Part shown: piece after piece, positions 14,101 to 26,022 of the stretch
Numbering within the stretch: the stretch's first letter is position 1
How the letters are laid out: every line of letters begins with the position of its first letter
DNA from: Phialocephala subalpina
Taxonomy: Eukaryota > Ascomycota > Leotiomycetes > Helotiales > Mollisiaceae
Reading direction: 5' to 3'
Assembly: GCA_900073065.1 (NCBI GenBank)
Contig: FJOG01000005.1
Location: 983,420 to 1,047,419, forward strand
Length of the DNA stretch: 64,000 nt
The notes under the pieces: generated by a model
Told to the model about the DNA's origin: nothing
Databases searched by the model: none
The model's input: the letters and a program-made list of their open reading frames with translations, nothing else
Position numbers and translations under genes: made by a program

Positions 14101-16001
14101 GGAAAGCTCAATGGTTCATTCAATCAGAGGCCAGGACAGCCATCTATGATTCAGGAACGACGGTCTGGTGCCCCTCGATGGCTTTCCACGATAAGATGCC
14201 TGTCTCTCCTGCCTATCCCTTGCTTGGAATATAGCACCTGTGTCTAGATATATATGAATTGTGATCCACAAACACCGCACAGAACTTTTCAAGCCGCGGC
14301 GGTCAATTACGAATAGAGTCCTCCGCTGTGCCGGTCAACCATTGGTGGATGTGCGACCCAGCCTGCTGGATGGTGCAGCCTTGGTAAATTATCGCTCGCT
14401 GCTTCAAACAGCGTGTTGATTGCACTGCACGGTGCAGTGCTGTACCACGGCGAGAAAACCTGCTCCAGTTGTAGCACAACATGCCCATGAACCACTGCGA
14501 GGGGCAGCAGGCCTCGCCCGCGGACGGTCATGCATTCACGCTGGGAGATATTGGACCACCGCAGCAGCAGCACAAGAGCACGGCAGCACGGCAGCAGCAA
14601 GAGGAAGAAGAGCAAGAGAAAGACGTAGCAGCACCAGCCAGGAGGAACGACGTCGTCTGTCCCAACGCATCTCCTCGTCGCCCCTACCACCGACGCCTAC
14701 CCCTCCCCCTCGTCTATTTCCCAAGCCCTACTGCGACCTTGCCTACCTTGTTCAGCATTGCAGCCTCTCCCACACAATTGATGTGCGTTCAGGATGTTAT
14801 TTTAATGCGGGCCTGCTCCGGTTCTATATATTTTCGTGCGTTCTCTGTTGCAACCCTTCCTGCGCTTTCGTCTGAACATGGCAAGATCTGTCACTTCTCT
14901 AGTATTGCGCCGTCAGATCGATCCGGCACTCGCACCTTCTGACCCATCAAAGATCCTGCAATCCCCCAACTCGGCCATCTTACAGATCTCGCCAGACGTT
15001 CCTTGACGGTTTTAGGACAGTGGTCTTACTACTAACGGGCGCCTCTCGACAAAAGTGTTCCAGATTTCCAGCGTTCGCCTCTCCACATTCTCCAAACGGC
15101 GAGGACCAACATCCTCTACTACTACACAACACACAAGACACAAAACTCCTCGACTACTGCCGGTATCCGTCAAGTAATAGCGGCGGATGTCTAACACCCG
15201 TTCCTGCTCGGGAACCTGTGATTATAGAGGATACAGGCAATCAAACACAGCTTGTGGAGGTCAAGGTCCAAGCATCCCGAACTAGAGGGCTGCGCATTTG
15301 CAACACAACAGACAACATTTTCTCACTCTCACCCTCATCTTTTCCGTTTACTGCACCCGTATCTTCGAGCAGGCGTCCGACCCAATCGGCCTACACGGGT
15401 CTCGTCTCGGGACGGTAGTTGGTGTTTTTCGGTCGGGATCCCTTGGGTCTCATGCCTGGAGAGACCACAATCACGCCGGACGCCTCCCAATAGCTCATGT
15501 TACTTTAAAGGTCCAGCTTCTCCTCCCTGGCTCTGGCTCTCGGCTTGTGCAACCATCACTGCCCAGACACCCCTCTCGACGCCACGGTTCCCAGAACACA
15601 GACAGGAGGCAGCAGATCACATCAACGAGCCACTTAGCATTCAACTCTAATATATTTTCTCCGAGGACCAAGACAGCTGGGCTGCATCACCAGTTCGTTG
15701 ACCTGCATTCCTTTCTTTTCCCTTCCTGCCTTCCATCACTTCCGTCCCCATACATCTCCAGCCACGATTCAAGTCCCTGGGCTGTCGCTACCATGCATGT
15801 GTGAATCAACCAACTAATCCCCTTCCCGTTCAGCTAGCGCAGGACCCCACTAGGCATATCTGCCCCATACCGCTGGGTGTTGATACAATATCTATATTTC
15901 ATCCCCTCTCACCTTACATTCTCGGTGTATGATCTCAATACGACAACTCGACTCGAATTGTACACCGCCATTCCTCCCAGATATCACTTTACATCTTCGA
16001 C
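8157..16001. other. Long gene-poor interval (7.8 kb)
   Basis: Between the ABC transporter stop and the DUF2841-type gene I find no frame with family motifs or a convincing exon chain. Frames of 130-208 codons exist on both strands (for example minus 9527-10153 and plus 15298-15804) but are compositionally simple and overlap each other in antisense. The interval holds the inverted-repeat element at 10408-10573. The last 1.5 kb could be a long leader or promoter of the next gene, and any transcript here is likely non-coding. Confidence 0.55.
10408..10573. mobile_element. MITE-like element with 28-bp perfect terminal inverted repeats
   Basis: The left arm 10408-10435 (starting TACGAAGTACAGGGCC) is the exact reverse complement of the right arm 10546-10573, with a 110-bp interior and no coding capacity. 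Both ends carry TA at the outer edge, as for a Tc1/mariner-type TA target duplication. TGTC also flanks both sides (10404-10407 and 10574-10577), so an alternative 4-bp duplication is possible. The size and lack of a transposase fit a non-autonomous miniature element; a structured RNA hairpin is the alternative reading. Confidence 0.75.
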
Positions 16002-17999
16002 ATGGTGCAACGACCTACTCCCTTGCAACAAGGGGACTTCGCCTACCAGAGGGAGAATACTTGGCCTCGGAATGATAGGTCCTTCCTCGACATTCCTCAG
16101 GACGGCCGCTTCGTCTCCGCCGCACCACCACAGACACCAATTCATTCGAGACTTCAGGTGTGCTCCTCACACAACCAGTTCACGTACTCCAAGCTGACTT
16201 CAAAGACCATAGACACTGCCCTTAAGGAGTGCGCAGGTGTTAATGTAAAGCAATGGGCCCTCATCGCCCGCTTAGACAATGGCCAAGACGAGATCTACTC
16301 TTCACAATCTTTGGTCGAGTATCGAGAATCAATCTTCAACGATAGCGTCAGAGATGTTTTCCGTCGAAGTGTCAGAAGAGCCAGAAAGGCGGAGAATGCA
16401 TTTCAGAATCCTGGTAATTCTATGAGAACGTCAATTCAAATACATACTGACTTGGGGTTTCTTTTCAGCTTACAGTCAAGAAGGCATGTACGAATTCGAT
16501 GTCGATGCGAGTAGTGGGTATGACAGGAAGCATTCGAGCAGTGGAGGATCTTCTTCTGAGTATGGTCGCCGCTTCCAACGAAAATTCGAAGATTCTGACG
16601 AAGATGAACTGTCCAGCGCCAAGAAGAGAAGATTTACTTCTTACAGAAACCGCGAGAACTCAAACGACGATACTCCTGTCCCAGTGCCAGTCAAGAAGAC
16701 TCAACAACTGATGATTGGCGATGCAGCCGAAGTCGAAAAGTTCTACCAGACTCGATTCAAGGACATGCAGCAGTCATCGTGCAAGGTCATGGGCAAGGCT
16801 TTCGTTAAACTCGTTGAGCCCAAAAAGCAGACCCACCACCCATACACCAAAGGCGACGACAAGGCACCGCCGTGGTGGCCGAACACGACTGGCGACCATA
16901 ATGTTAGGCACAAGGAGCCGGATCATTTACTGAAGCCTGGTGAGAGTCGCGTCAAGCAAGGTTGATTGAATTTTCCACTAATCTATTTGCCTAGAACGGA
17001 TTCGCCTTCTCATCCATATCTTGAGGATGGTGGTGAAGCCTGCTCATCAACAACACCCGACTGTTCAAAAGTTGGGTCTCAACGTCAGGAAACTGGAAGA
17101 GGTGACTATGGAGGCAATGTCAAATTGGTTCAGCGACAAGGAGCACCCCGAAAACGCGCTAAAGAAACCGTTCTTGAAGGAGATCTTCCGCATCGCTCGA
17201 GCCGAGGAGCGATACTTGAACGGCGAGATTGGTAAGATTCCCAATTGAAGTATTTGAGGAGCTGGACTAATCCGGCATAGATGCTACCACCACTTTGTCA
17301 GTCATGTATGGTGAAAGAGCTGGCACCGAGGAATCCGACGGAGAAGATCAGATTAAGCTCGATGACGACGAGGAGGAAGCACCAAGCTCCTCCATTTCCG
17401 TCAGCATGCCCACTCCTGACAGTATCGTCTCTCCAGCCAGTGGACATAACCCGCATCTTCTCGACAACGATATGAGAATGCGGTCGAACCTACCCATGCG
17501 CCAAAATACACACCCGCCGATGGAGGAGCAATCGCAGTACAACGATCCTTCTGCATACTACCACCCCCGCGGCATGGGCTTCCACCCTCAGTCCCCGAGC
17601 CTCCAAGACCGTCGACCATCATTTGTCTCTGCACCAAATTACCCGAGTCCGCAGCAGCAAATGTTCGGTGCTTGGCCAGCAGGCATGGTGAGCAATGGTC
17701 CAGGGCAGTCATTCTACACCACGTCTCCACAGCAGAATGGTCCATACCTGCCTCCGCCAGTCTCTCAGCAGCCCATGCTCCCTCCGCCGCAGGTTCACAA
17801 CTTCGATAATCTTCCTCAAGGGAGGTACGACACAGGTCCAGCATTGGGCAACTCGCTCCGGACAGGAAGCATGTCCCATCCTCACCAACATATGCCAGCT
17901 TTCGACAACTTTCTGCATGACAATGGCGGTTTCCCACAACACGACAACGAGCTGAAGGAAGAACAACAACAGCATCTTCACCACAACCAACAGCAATGA
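16002..17999 (+). CDS. DUF2841 / YDR124W-like helical-bundle protein
   Basis: Four exons: 16002-16413, 16469-16939, 16995-17231 and 17281-17999; 1839 nt, 612 residues. All introns are short GT-AG. Residues from about 47 (HSRLQVCSSHNQFTYSKLTS) to 135 form one conserved block. A second block follows (KAFVKLVEPKKQTHHPY, then APPWWP and VRHKEPDHLLKPERIRLLIH), which I match from memory to the fungal DUF2841 family (YDR124W, and the A. fumigatus hrmA-associated AFUB_079030 protein). Between them is a basic, acidic and Ser-rich stretch with KKRR, a possible nuclear signal. The C-terminal third is low complexity, rich in Pro, Gln, His and Met, ending in a Gln/His tract. The biochemical role of this family is not established to my knowledge; the composition suggests a nuclear regulator. 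A very long non-coding interval precedes it. Confidence 0.75.
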
Positions 18000-19293
18000 T
18001 TTATTCTCTGCAAAGTCATTCCAGTACGACGTTCTATAGTCCGGGCAGTTCAGCGCAGGCGGCAATATTTTTAGCGTATACCCAATTCCGTTTTCTTCAG
18101 CAATTTCAGCACTCATCAAGTGAGATTCTAACAAATCATTCCGAAATCTGGCGTCAAGTTTGGGTACAATCAGCATTTTCAGCATTGCAGCATCAATACA
18201 CACATAACACACCTCGCGAGAACAACAGGATCGCGATCTTCCAGCATCAGCATCAATCAATATCGATATCTCTCTGCGAGAACCACAGCATCGCAACCCA
18301 CTACTCGTTCAGTACCCTGCATGCAAACTACTTTAATGCTCCCCACATCGACATCGAAACTCCTCCCCGCTCGAACTTCGCCATCATCATAAATACTCGT
18401 CATCCGTTTAGCGTCACGGCCATATCACTTTACCCCGTTTGTTTGTGAGCGATTTTATCCTGTTTTGTTTACATGTCTGCGATTTGGTTCTGATACGTCT
18501 GTCCATGAAATGAGATATGATTATATGTGTGCGCTATCTATTCAATTCCAACTTATTCCTTTAACATCTCATGTCGTCTCATTCTATTCGGGCTTGCTTT
18601 TCTCAATGCGATGTGGAAATGAGGTGCTCAAAAGAATGGGTTGCAAGGATTGGATAGGAAAAGAGGTGGCGGGATTCTGACTTGTTGTTTTCCGGCGCGT
18701 GTGATTGACCTTGGTGTTTTGTTGTGTCTAATCTGATACGGTCTGGTCTGGTCTGATCTGGTGTTGAGCGAGCGATTTTGATATTGCTTTACGTTAATCT
18801 GAATGCTTGGTATGTTGGATGCGAAATGAGCTTGAGAGGGGGAGCTGGAAATGACGTCGCAATGTTTTGGCCTCGAACATCAGTTCATAGGTGCGACGGA
18901 CATGGAAAGGCCATGGAGGAAAGAAGGGATGGGGAGTGGTGGTGGATAAGGGTTATGTGACTCGTATCATTCATCTCAAATGGAAGATGTCGAGGTTTTC
19001 CAAATATGGGTACCAGAATGGAGTTGAACTGCTTGGGAGAAGAGGAAGTAATGGGTCCACGCCCAGATGAATATTATTACATATCATATTGGTAACTTGG
19101 AGTTGCTCTCGTGTTCACGTTACTTTTATTTCTCATTTCTGTACTTGACGTGTTTTCATGTTCATTGATGACCTGCCATTTGTCTTAAGCACAGAGTGTT
19201 GAGTGGAGTTCCTATCCGTTGCTGTGCAAGCCTCGTGCTTCCAAAGTACTGCGTATCGTCTCGAACATCGTTTTGATAGACTCCACGTGCAGA
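18000..19293. other. Intergenic between convergent genes
   Basis: 3' flanks of the DUF2841-type gene and the minus-strand gene below. It contains short plus-strand frames without recognisable content and a small TCTGGTCTGG-type simple repeat near 18740. Nothing else supported. Confidence 0.5.
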
Positions 19294-19912
19294 TTACTGA
19301 GTTGCGTTTCCCTCAGCCCCACGCTTCATCTCCCTCTCTCGCTTCATCTCTTCATCCTTCTTTTTCCTCTCCTCCATTCGCCGTTTAACCTCCACCCTCA
19401 TCCTCTCCACCTCAATTCTCTCCACCTCCTCCCTCCAACCAGAATGAAACTCATACCCTTCTCGTCCCTTCTCAGTACCCACATCATATTCCCAGACAAT
19501 ATCCTGACCCCAAACCACCTCTGTAATCTCTCTCTTGTTTTTATTCAGCTCCTCGTATTCCTTCTGCCTCTTCTTCTTCTCCTCTTCTGATACCGGCGGG
19601 GCGGGTTCAGGATCGGTGGAGTAATCGAAAGCTTCGTAGTCGATGCCGTCGTCGATTATGTATGAGGGAGGGGAGGAGGGAGTGGGGAGGGGGGAGGGCG
19701 AGGTCGAGATCGATCAAGCCATCGTCTGAGGTGGGGTTCAGGTTCGATGACTCGGCGATGTGAGACTTGCGCTTTGGTTTGGACTTCGAGTTTTCCGGCT
19801 CGCTTTCGATGCCCTCGTTGATTCTGGACAAGTTGGGGACGTGGTACTTCGACTTCGATTTCGACGAGGGATGAGACTCGAGATGAGCGAGAGAAGTGCT
19901 ATTTTTCGACAT
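19294..19912 (-). CDS. Unrecognised small protein, frame broken in a C run
   Basis: Two minus-strand frames appear to be one gene. The upstream frame starts at the ATG at 19912 (MSKNSTSLAHLESHP) or at 20074, and is Ser/Lys/Pro-rich. The downstream frame runs through YIIDDGIDYEAFDYS, EEEKKKRQKEYEEL and VVWGQDIVWEYDVG to a Glu/Arg/Lys-rich charged helix, ending at 19294. The switch falls in a run of C and T around 19660-19690, and no GT-AG intron there can join them. A one-base change in the homopolymer would restore a single frame. This could be a sequencing error or a real frameshift. The function is unknown; the acidic motif, then a conserved Trp-rich patch, then a charged helix suggests a small nuclear or nucleolar protein, but this is only a guess. 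Confidence 0.5.
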
Positions 19913-20435
19913 TGTGCGGTTGGTCAAGACCTTTACACGGTCTAGGCAGGTGCCGATATGTGGATGTGAGTGTGGTGGATTGTTTGCGGGATTGTTCGGG
20001 TTGGACTTTAGGTTGAAGGAGGATCTGAGAAATCGATCGGGACTGGAACTTTGATTTGGGTATCTCGATGCCATTCCGTGTGTGCTCTACTTCTCGTTGA
20101 TCTCCGGGAGGTGACTTGGTGTGATTTTGGCAGATATATCTACGTTTAGGGATCGAGACCTTGGACCAAAGCAGGAAGAGATAAGTTCGTCATATTCACT
20201 GTTTTCTGGCAGTTCTGATGGGGTCACCTTTGGATGTTTGAAAGTGAGTCTATTGTATGCTGCTATGAAGACTTTTGAAACTGAGGCAGTTGGAACTTCA
20301 ATGGATGATGGTATTCAGAACTTCTGAACAACGAGGGACATTTAGAGTTACAAAATGACCTTTTCTAACCACGTACAATTGCTGCAGCTCATGGCGAATG
20401 TATATCTTAGGCCACTTTCACTTTAAACCCCGAAC

Positions 20436-20720
20436 TTATGGAAGTCGCTTAGGATATTTGAAGTCAATGTCCAGAATTCCCTTGGATTTTTCGACGCGCA
20501 ACAAATCAATCTTATCATCCTCACTTTCACTTCTACGGTCAATGTCCAAATTTGCTAAGTTGGTCGATGTGCCACAAATCCATCTCTCATCTTTACTCTC
20601 AAGTCGAAAGTCAATGTCTAGCATGTCGTCAAGTATTTGAGCCACACTTTGGTCTCTGCCGAAAGAGGAAGATATCGAAACACTATTGAGATCTAGACCT
20701 ACTTTTTTGACCTGCATCAA
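20436..20720 (-). repeat. Degenerate ~72-75 bp tandem repeat inside a short open frame
   Basis: GTCAATGTC recurs at about 20464, 20540 and 20609 at the head of similar 72-75 bp units (each with ACAAATC followed by CTCA). On the minus strand the units are in frame and give a 94-codon frame with three LDID blocks: LDIDFRLESKDE, LDIDRRSESEDD and LDIDFKYPK. This may be the remnant of a repeat protein or simply a decayed minisatellite. I do not recognise the protein and see no upstream exon. Confidence 0.45.
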
Positions 20721-21635
20721 CAGTCACAGACTCAAGTCAAGTGATAATTTGCGATCCCAAACTCCATGCTGACCGCAGAAGTCGCATTCGCAATTACCAT
20801 ACTTTTACATCCATGAGTCCAACACTCCAGGTTATATCCGTATTTTAAATATTTAGCGTACCGTATGATTCCACATCCGTATCCATCATATCATCCTGCA
20901 ATGCTACATCGCTACGCCTGCATCGTCATATGAAGAATTCGTTATCGATCTCGGTCAATCGGCCATCTGTCATCACCCTAATTGAACTGTCGTCATCCAA
21001 GACAAAAACGGGAATCACGCTTATACCTTGCATCGCGGTGTCCCATTGCAGGTCCTGCTGACATTTACATCCCATTATTCCCGGCATAGCAAATATTCAC
21101 CCCCAATCTCGCGTCTCGGAAATATTCGTACAAGCGAGAAGGATGTACCAAAGTTCCCATTTTCAAGGCACGCGCGGCATACCATAAAGAAATAGGATTC
21201 AGGAACGAAACGAAACGCAGACAGGGAGGCTGCTCGGTAATGCGATATAGTGGTATTATTTGCCAGGAATCGAATCCAAAGATCGGGATATTCCCAGCTC
21301 CAGAGATGTGGGTCTTACGGTGGTGGGACTAGCTTAGCTCAGCTCTGCGAGTCGGGTTTGGGAGTGAAGGGCCGTGAGGGTGTCTGTGGTTCTCGGGTGT
21401 TAAAGCGATGCCGAAAGGGGTTGAGGGTCCGTGCCACGGCATGATTATGCCCGCCGTAAGTTCATGGCCTAGACTTCTAAGCCGTGTTCGGCACTCGGCC
21501 CGGAAGGTTGCAGCCGTTTGAAGAGAGTTCTGCGGGCGTGAAAAGCGGCGGTGAACGAAGGTACTAGCTGTCCAATAGGCAAGGTGAGATCAGATCGGGA
21601 TCCAGGTCCAGTGACGCTTCGTATTGTTTTGATCT

Positions 21636-21754
21636 TTACGAAGGGCCGGTTAAAAAGTCTTGAGCCATGCACGTGATTTTCCCGCCAAAAATCAAGTATT
21701 TGGAAGAGGAAAGGTCGGACTATGGCCCAATACTTTTTAACCGGCCCTTCGTAA
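21636..21754. mobile_element. MITE-like element with 23-bp perfect inverted repeats
   Basis: The left arm 21636-21658 (TTACGAAGGGCCGGTTAAAA...) is the exact reverse complement of 21732-21754. Weaker pairing continues inward (TTGAGCCAT against ATGGCCCAA), giving about 33 bp of stem around a 50-70 bp interior with no coding. The terminal TACGAAG matches the end of the element at 10408-10573 and suggests the same transposon superfamily with TA target sites. Confidence 0.75.
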
Positions 21755-24700
21755 TGTTGAAATGTGAATTTAGGCTCGTTGTTTTATTGTGTTCCTGGTC
21801 CCCACACCCCACCCCCCCTTTTTCGAAGAACAAGTCTGCAGTATATGCAAGATTATGTACAAAGTTTTCGTGCATGAAAGTCCAGGCACCCTTTTCAGGA
21901 AAGATTGTCGTTTGTTGGCAGGTTGGCTTGTGAGTTGCTTGGCCGGAAGCGGGGAAGAGATAAGATCGCATAATTGCAGCCGATTTCGGGCTTCCAGAAG
22001 ACGAGGAAAAAGAAAGCAAATCCCGTAGATTTCGTAAGCATGCATGTAGAGTCACATTATTATTCTGCCTGCAACCTGCCAAGTTCAAGTTTATCGAGAG
22101 ATCGAGATGAGATAACAACCGTATGATGTGAGGAAGAATGTCAGAGGTAGTAGTCAGACAGAAGACGTCGAAAAAGGGGGGGCTTAGCGACGGAAGCTAT
22201 TTTAGCGGGCTTGGCGCAGGGCAGGAGTTGACCTCGTTTTGGGAAATAAGGAAAGAGTATTCCTACAATGCTTGAAAATCATTGCTTTCTTCGCTCTGTT
22301 CCTGTGATCACCATTGCAGCTTCTCGGAGTGCGGATAATAACGTGGAGAGGCATGCGAGATATTTGTTCTTTCACGTTCGCCAACGGCGATCTTCGAGCT
22401 CTCCTCGTCCTTGACAGTGGTCCAATCTCATGGCTCTCCCGAATCATTCGTTAGAGAACAAGCAATGAAATGCTTCAATTTTGGTTCACTTTGCATTGGT
22501 AAAGCTATGAGTGTTATGGACATGTTGATTTCATCGGCTCCAACGTTTCTTCAACTTTCCTCCAGGCGGTATTGTTTTTGCTCTTCTCGCTCTGCTCTTC
22601 TATTCGAACTTCTGAATACAAAAATGCCATCCAACCATGATCAATGAGATAAAGCAAAACCGTTAGAGAGAGTTTCCAATATCTTTCGTTCCTGATCTCC
22701 CACAATCTTTGCGGAATGATCTTGTTTGGTCAAGTCTGGCAAGTGCTCATTTTTAGTCGTTACCATACACGTCCTCGCCATTTAAATAGTCGGAAGACTG
22801 TTTCTATTCCTCAGTTCTGCTGCTTTAGGCTTTGAATTGTGCTGACTGATGGGATTAATGTTATTTTGTGGCGTGAGGAATACTGAACTGCGTATATCGA
22901 CGACTCGAAAGGCGGATGATTGCTCATTGGTTGGGACTTCTGTGCTCATGGTTTAAGCAGAGTCCTCTCACTTTTCTAGCCTCGAAATTCTGAAATATAC
23001 GTTACCTGAATGTTATAGCAGGAGCTGTGAGATTGAAGGAAGGAGGAGGGTCGAAGTGGGGTATTTACACCTCGCATTTTTGGGACACGAATATTAACAG
23101 GATGGAACTCCGTCCATTGTCTTCCGTCTCATCATTGTTCTTGTTCTTTACATTAACATGAATAAAACAGTTATCACTAGCTTTGATTGATGTTAATCCA
23201 GTCTGTTTAGTTTGTTCCAGTCATCGTGGTGAGTTTTTTCGTCATGACTAATCACAATTGCTGACGAGAGCTGAGGGTATTCGAAATAAGATGTTTTACA
23301 AAGCTTCCATTAAAAACTAATATAGTAAATGCCAATTCGTTACTTGAATACAAGACAATGAGAGGACGGAGCTTGTACAATAAGGTGCATTCAAGTCTCG
23401 ATTTCTTGTGAAGTCATAGAGAATTGAGAAGCTTTTGATCATCTCGCGCCGTGATGCGTCAAGTGTCTATACTTTGCTACCATCGTCAAATTCGATAGAC
23501 TTTCAAACGTCATATATAGTCATAATCATATCCAAAGCCATATCGAAGCATTAAGAGAATGTTGGAAGCCCATCAATTTCAACAAAAGTACATGAAAGCT
23601 AGGCTCAATCCACGAAACACTTCTTATACCCTTCTTTCGCTCGTCTCTACCAAGGAGTTCCACATTCGTTTATGCCTGTCCTAGTTGCAAGCGATAACTT
23701 GATAATGGTCTTCATCTTGCGAACGGACAATCCCCCCTCCCTCTCTCACAATTTCGACGTACTTTATCGAAGATATCTTTCTGCGCCGCAGAATCCTTAT
23801 AATCCTGCTCAGCTTTACCATGTCTTCTTACCTTTGCTTGAAACATCCGCAGGAATACACCTTTGTAACATGGTAGCACATTCTTGCTTAATAGCAGGCA
23901 AATGTGTGATTCTTGTGTTTGTGGACCTGGTGGTATTGCTTTTGGTTGGTTCCGTAGTCCCGTTTTGAAGATGGAATTTGAGTGTCGTCTTATGTTTGTG
24001 ATGTTGATCGAGCAGGAGTGGATCCGAGACGTGGGTATTTGAGAAAGAAAGGAAGAGTAGAATCTCGATTGTAATTAATACTTGAGCCACGGACCAGCAA
24101 AGGGAGAATGTGATTAGGAAAACAGTTGGACGGGAAGAACATCGCAAGTCCTGATTCTTGAGAAAGCACCTTGCGATTTCCTAAGTTATCAAGTTGGGGG
24201 CTTTTGTACTCGAATGTTTTTGGCAACGTGCAAATAACGTGGTTGATTCATAGTAATGTCTATATGGAATTCATATATTCTTTGCCTCTCTAATGAATCA
24301 TTCATAAAGTCCGTTTTATGAGTATGAAGCATGCATTTTTGCTTCAATATCTCGCTCCAGCTAAGTAACCATTCGCACGGTGTATAGAAACTTCGTTTTT
24401 ATATTTTATTTCAAGTGAAAACCGACATCAAACCATTCAGATCTGATGGTGTTCATGTGTGTATCCAGATATTCTTGAATATAGATCTCTGTGATCCTAC
24501 ACACGGTCATTGTATGCTGTCTACCAAACTTGGACGAAATTTCGACAAGGGAATGCCGGAAACAGTTTTGGCAACTCTCCAGAATCTAGTCATTAGAAAT
24601 GAACTGTTTCCTTGCCCCACTAAGGAAAAGTTGAATGACGAAAGCTGATTGCACTTCTCGCCCACTTCGTCATCGATTACCGGTATGTAAACCTAGTTGA

Positions 24701-26022
24701 TAACCGAATGAGAGATGACAACAAAAACGTCCCACTCGGTTCGATGAGTAGGTAATTTAGGAGCGAGTAGGTGCAACCCAAGTTCGATTAGAGCTGATAG
24801 AGAAGGGAGTAGGCAGAAAATTGGGGGCTCGAGAAGTGAATACCAACTCTGGGCCCACGTTGTGATGACCGTTGAAGACGAAGTAAAGCTGTTTTTATTG
24901 ACAGATTACAGGTCTTGAGTGAGGGCGTAATGAAAGTAGAACTGAACATCTTGGAGCATCGCATGAAGAAGGAAGACTTGGAAGTTCGAAGCCAGCGAAT
25001 GGGGAAGGATCACACGCCCCACAGCCTTCCTCAACAATCGAAGCAGTTGAATTCAGGCTTCCGCAACTGGAAGATCTGGAGGCGAGGTTTGTTCCCTTTC
25101 CACCTCCCGAAATATCAAAATAAGCAATTTCGAACGCAGAACAATAGCAAACAACTCAAAGGATCGCACGGTGGGACATACGTCGCCGAAAGGCACCCCC
25201 TCCTAGTCATGTTCCCCATGAAGCTTCAAAATCTACACTATCGTGAGGGAAGAACAAAGCAAGGAATCGATGCGACGAAATCAGAAGCGGGCTTCGGGAG
25301 GGGGAAAGTAAGCTTGGACCAAATTGACAATGGTGGGGCATTTGACAGCAGGAATGAGGCTGCTAACCCAAAGGACGGTCTAAGTCGGCTTGTTAATTCT
25401 TCGTGGCGACGCCCTTGCCGGCGAGGGTCCGAGGAAGGTTGACCAGCAGTGGGATTTATCCACCCAGTGAGCCACCCAAAGCAAACCAATGGTGGTTGTT
25501 GCTGTTGTAAGACTGTGGTTGAAGTTCCTTATATAGTCTTGTGGAAACTACTGGCGCTATCAGTAAGTTCCGGTCGTGAAAGTGGAGACTGCGTTTATGA
25601 AGGAGGAAGGAGAGAAGTACACGACGAACTACGAGATCGAGACGATATCCAAATTCGCAAGAAAATATACAATTTTGAGATGGATCTGCTATCCAAGATA
25701 CAATCTCAGTTTGTACGGGCTGAGCAAGTGACCCTGTTCGATCGACAGAGTTGTCCCAACGCAAGAGTCGTAATGGGAAGATGCGATCTAATCCCAGGAC
25801 CGGATCCTTGTGGAAGCCACTTGGCTGACGGGTCATCGTGCCTTGAGATTCGGTACAGCAAGATTACTGATGCTCGAGAGAAATTTGCAAATTCCTGATA
25901 TTTGCCACAAGAGCGAAGAGAAGTGTATCAGCTCTTGACCACTTCTCCCACCACAAATCTTGTAATGTACAACGCAAGCACAACCCCCAATAGATCCCAT
26001 CAATTCGAGAGCAATCGAAAGA

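Larger units (their letters stand above)
20075..26022. other. Gene-poor interval (about 6 kb)
   Basis: No gene recognised. Contents: a repeat-bearing minus-strand frame (20436-20720), the inverted-repeat element at 21636-21754, and unsupported frames such as plus 24915-25442 (175 codons, basic, no motif) and plus 25449-25898. AT-rich stretches dominate 22.7-24.4 kb. Confidence 0.5.

Noticed and set aside
14420..15804. Series of 130-170 codon plus-strand ORFs upstream of the DUF2841 gene
   Set aside because: Overlapping in different frames, Pro/Ser/His low complexity; more like leader or promoter sequence than exons.
21320..21400. tRNA-like string TAGCTTAGCTCAGC
   Set aside because: Resembles a D-arm but no acceptor stem, anticodon arm or GTTCRA T-arm follows.
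24915..25442. 175-codon plus-strand ORF
   Set aside because: Basic, no motif, no splice partners, antisense frames also open.
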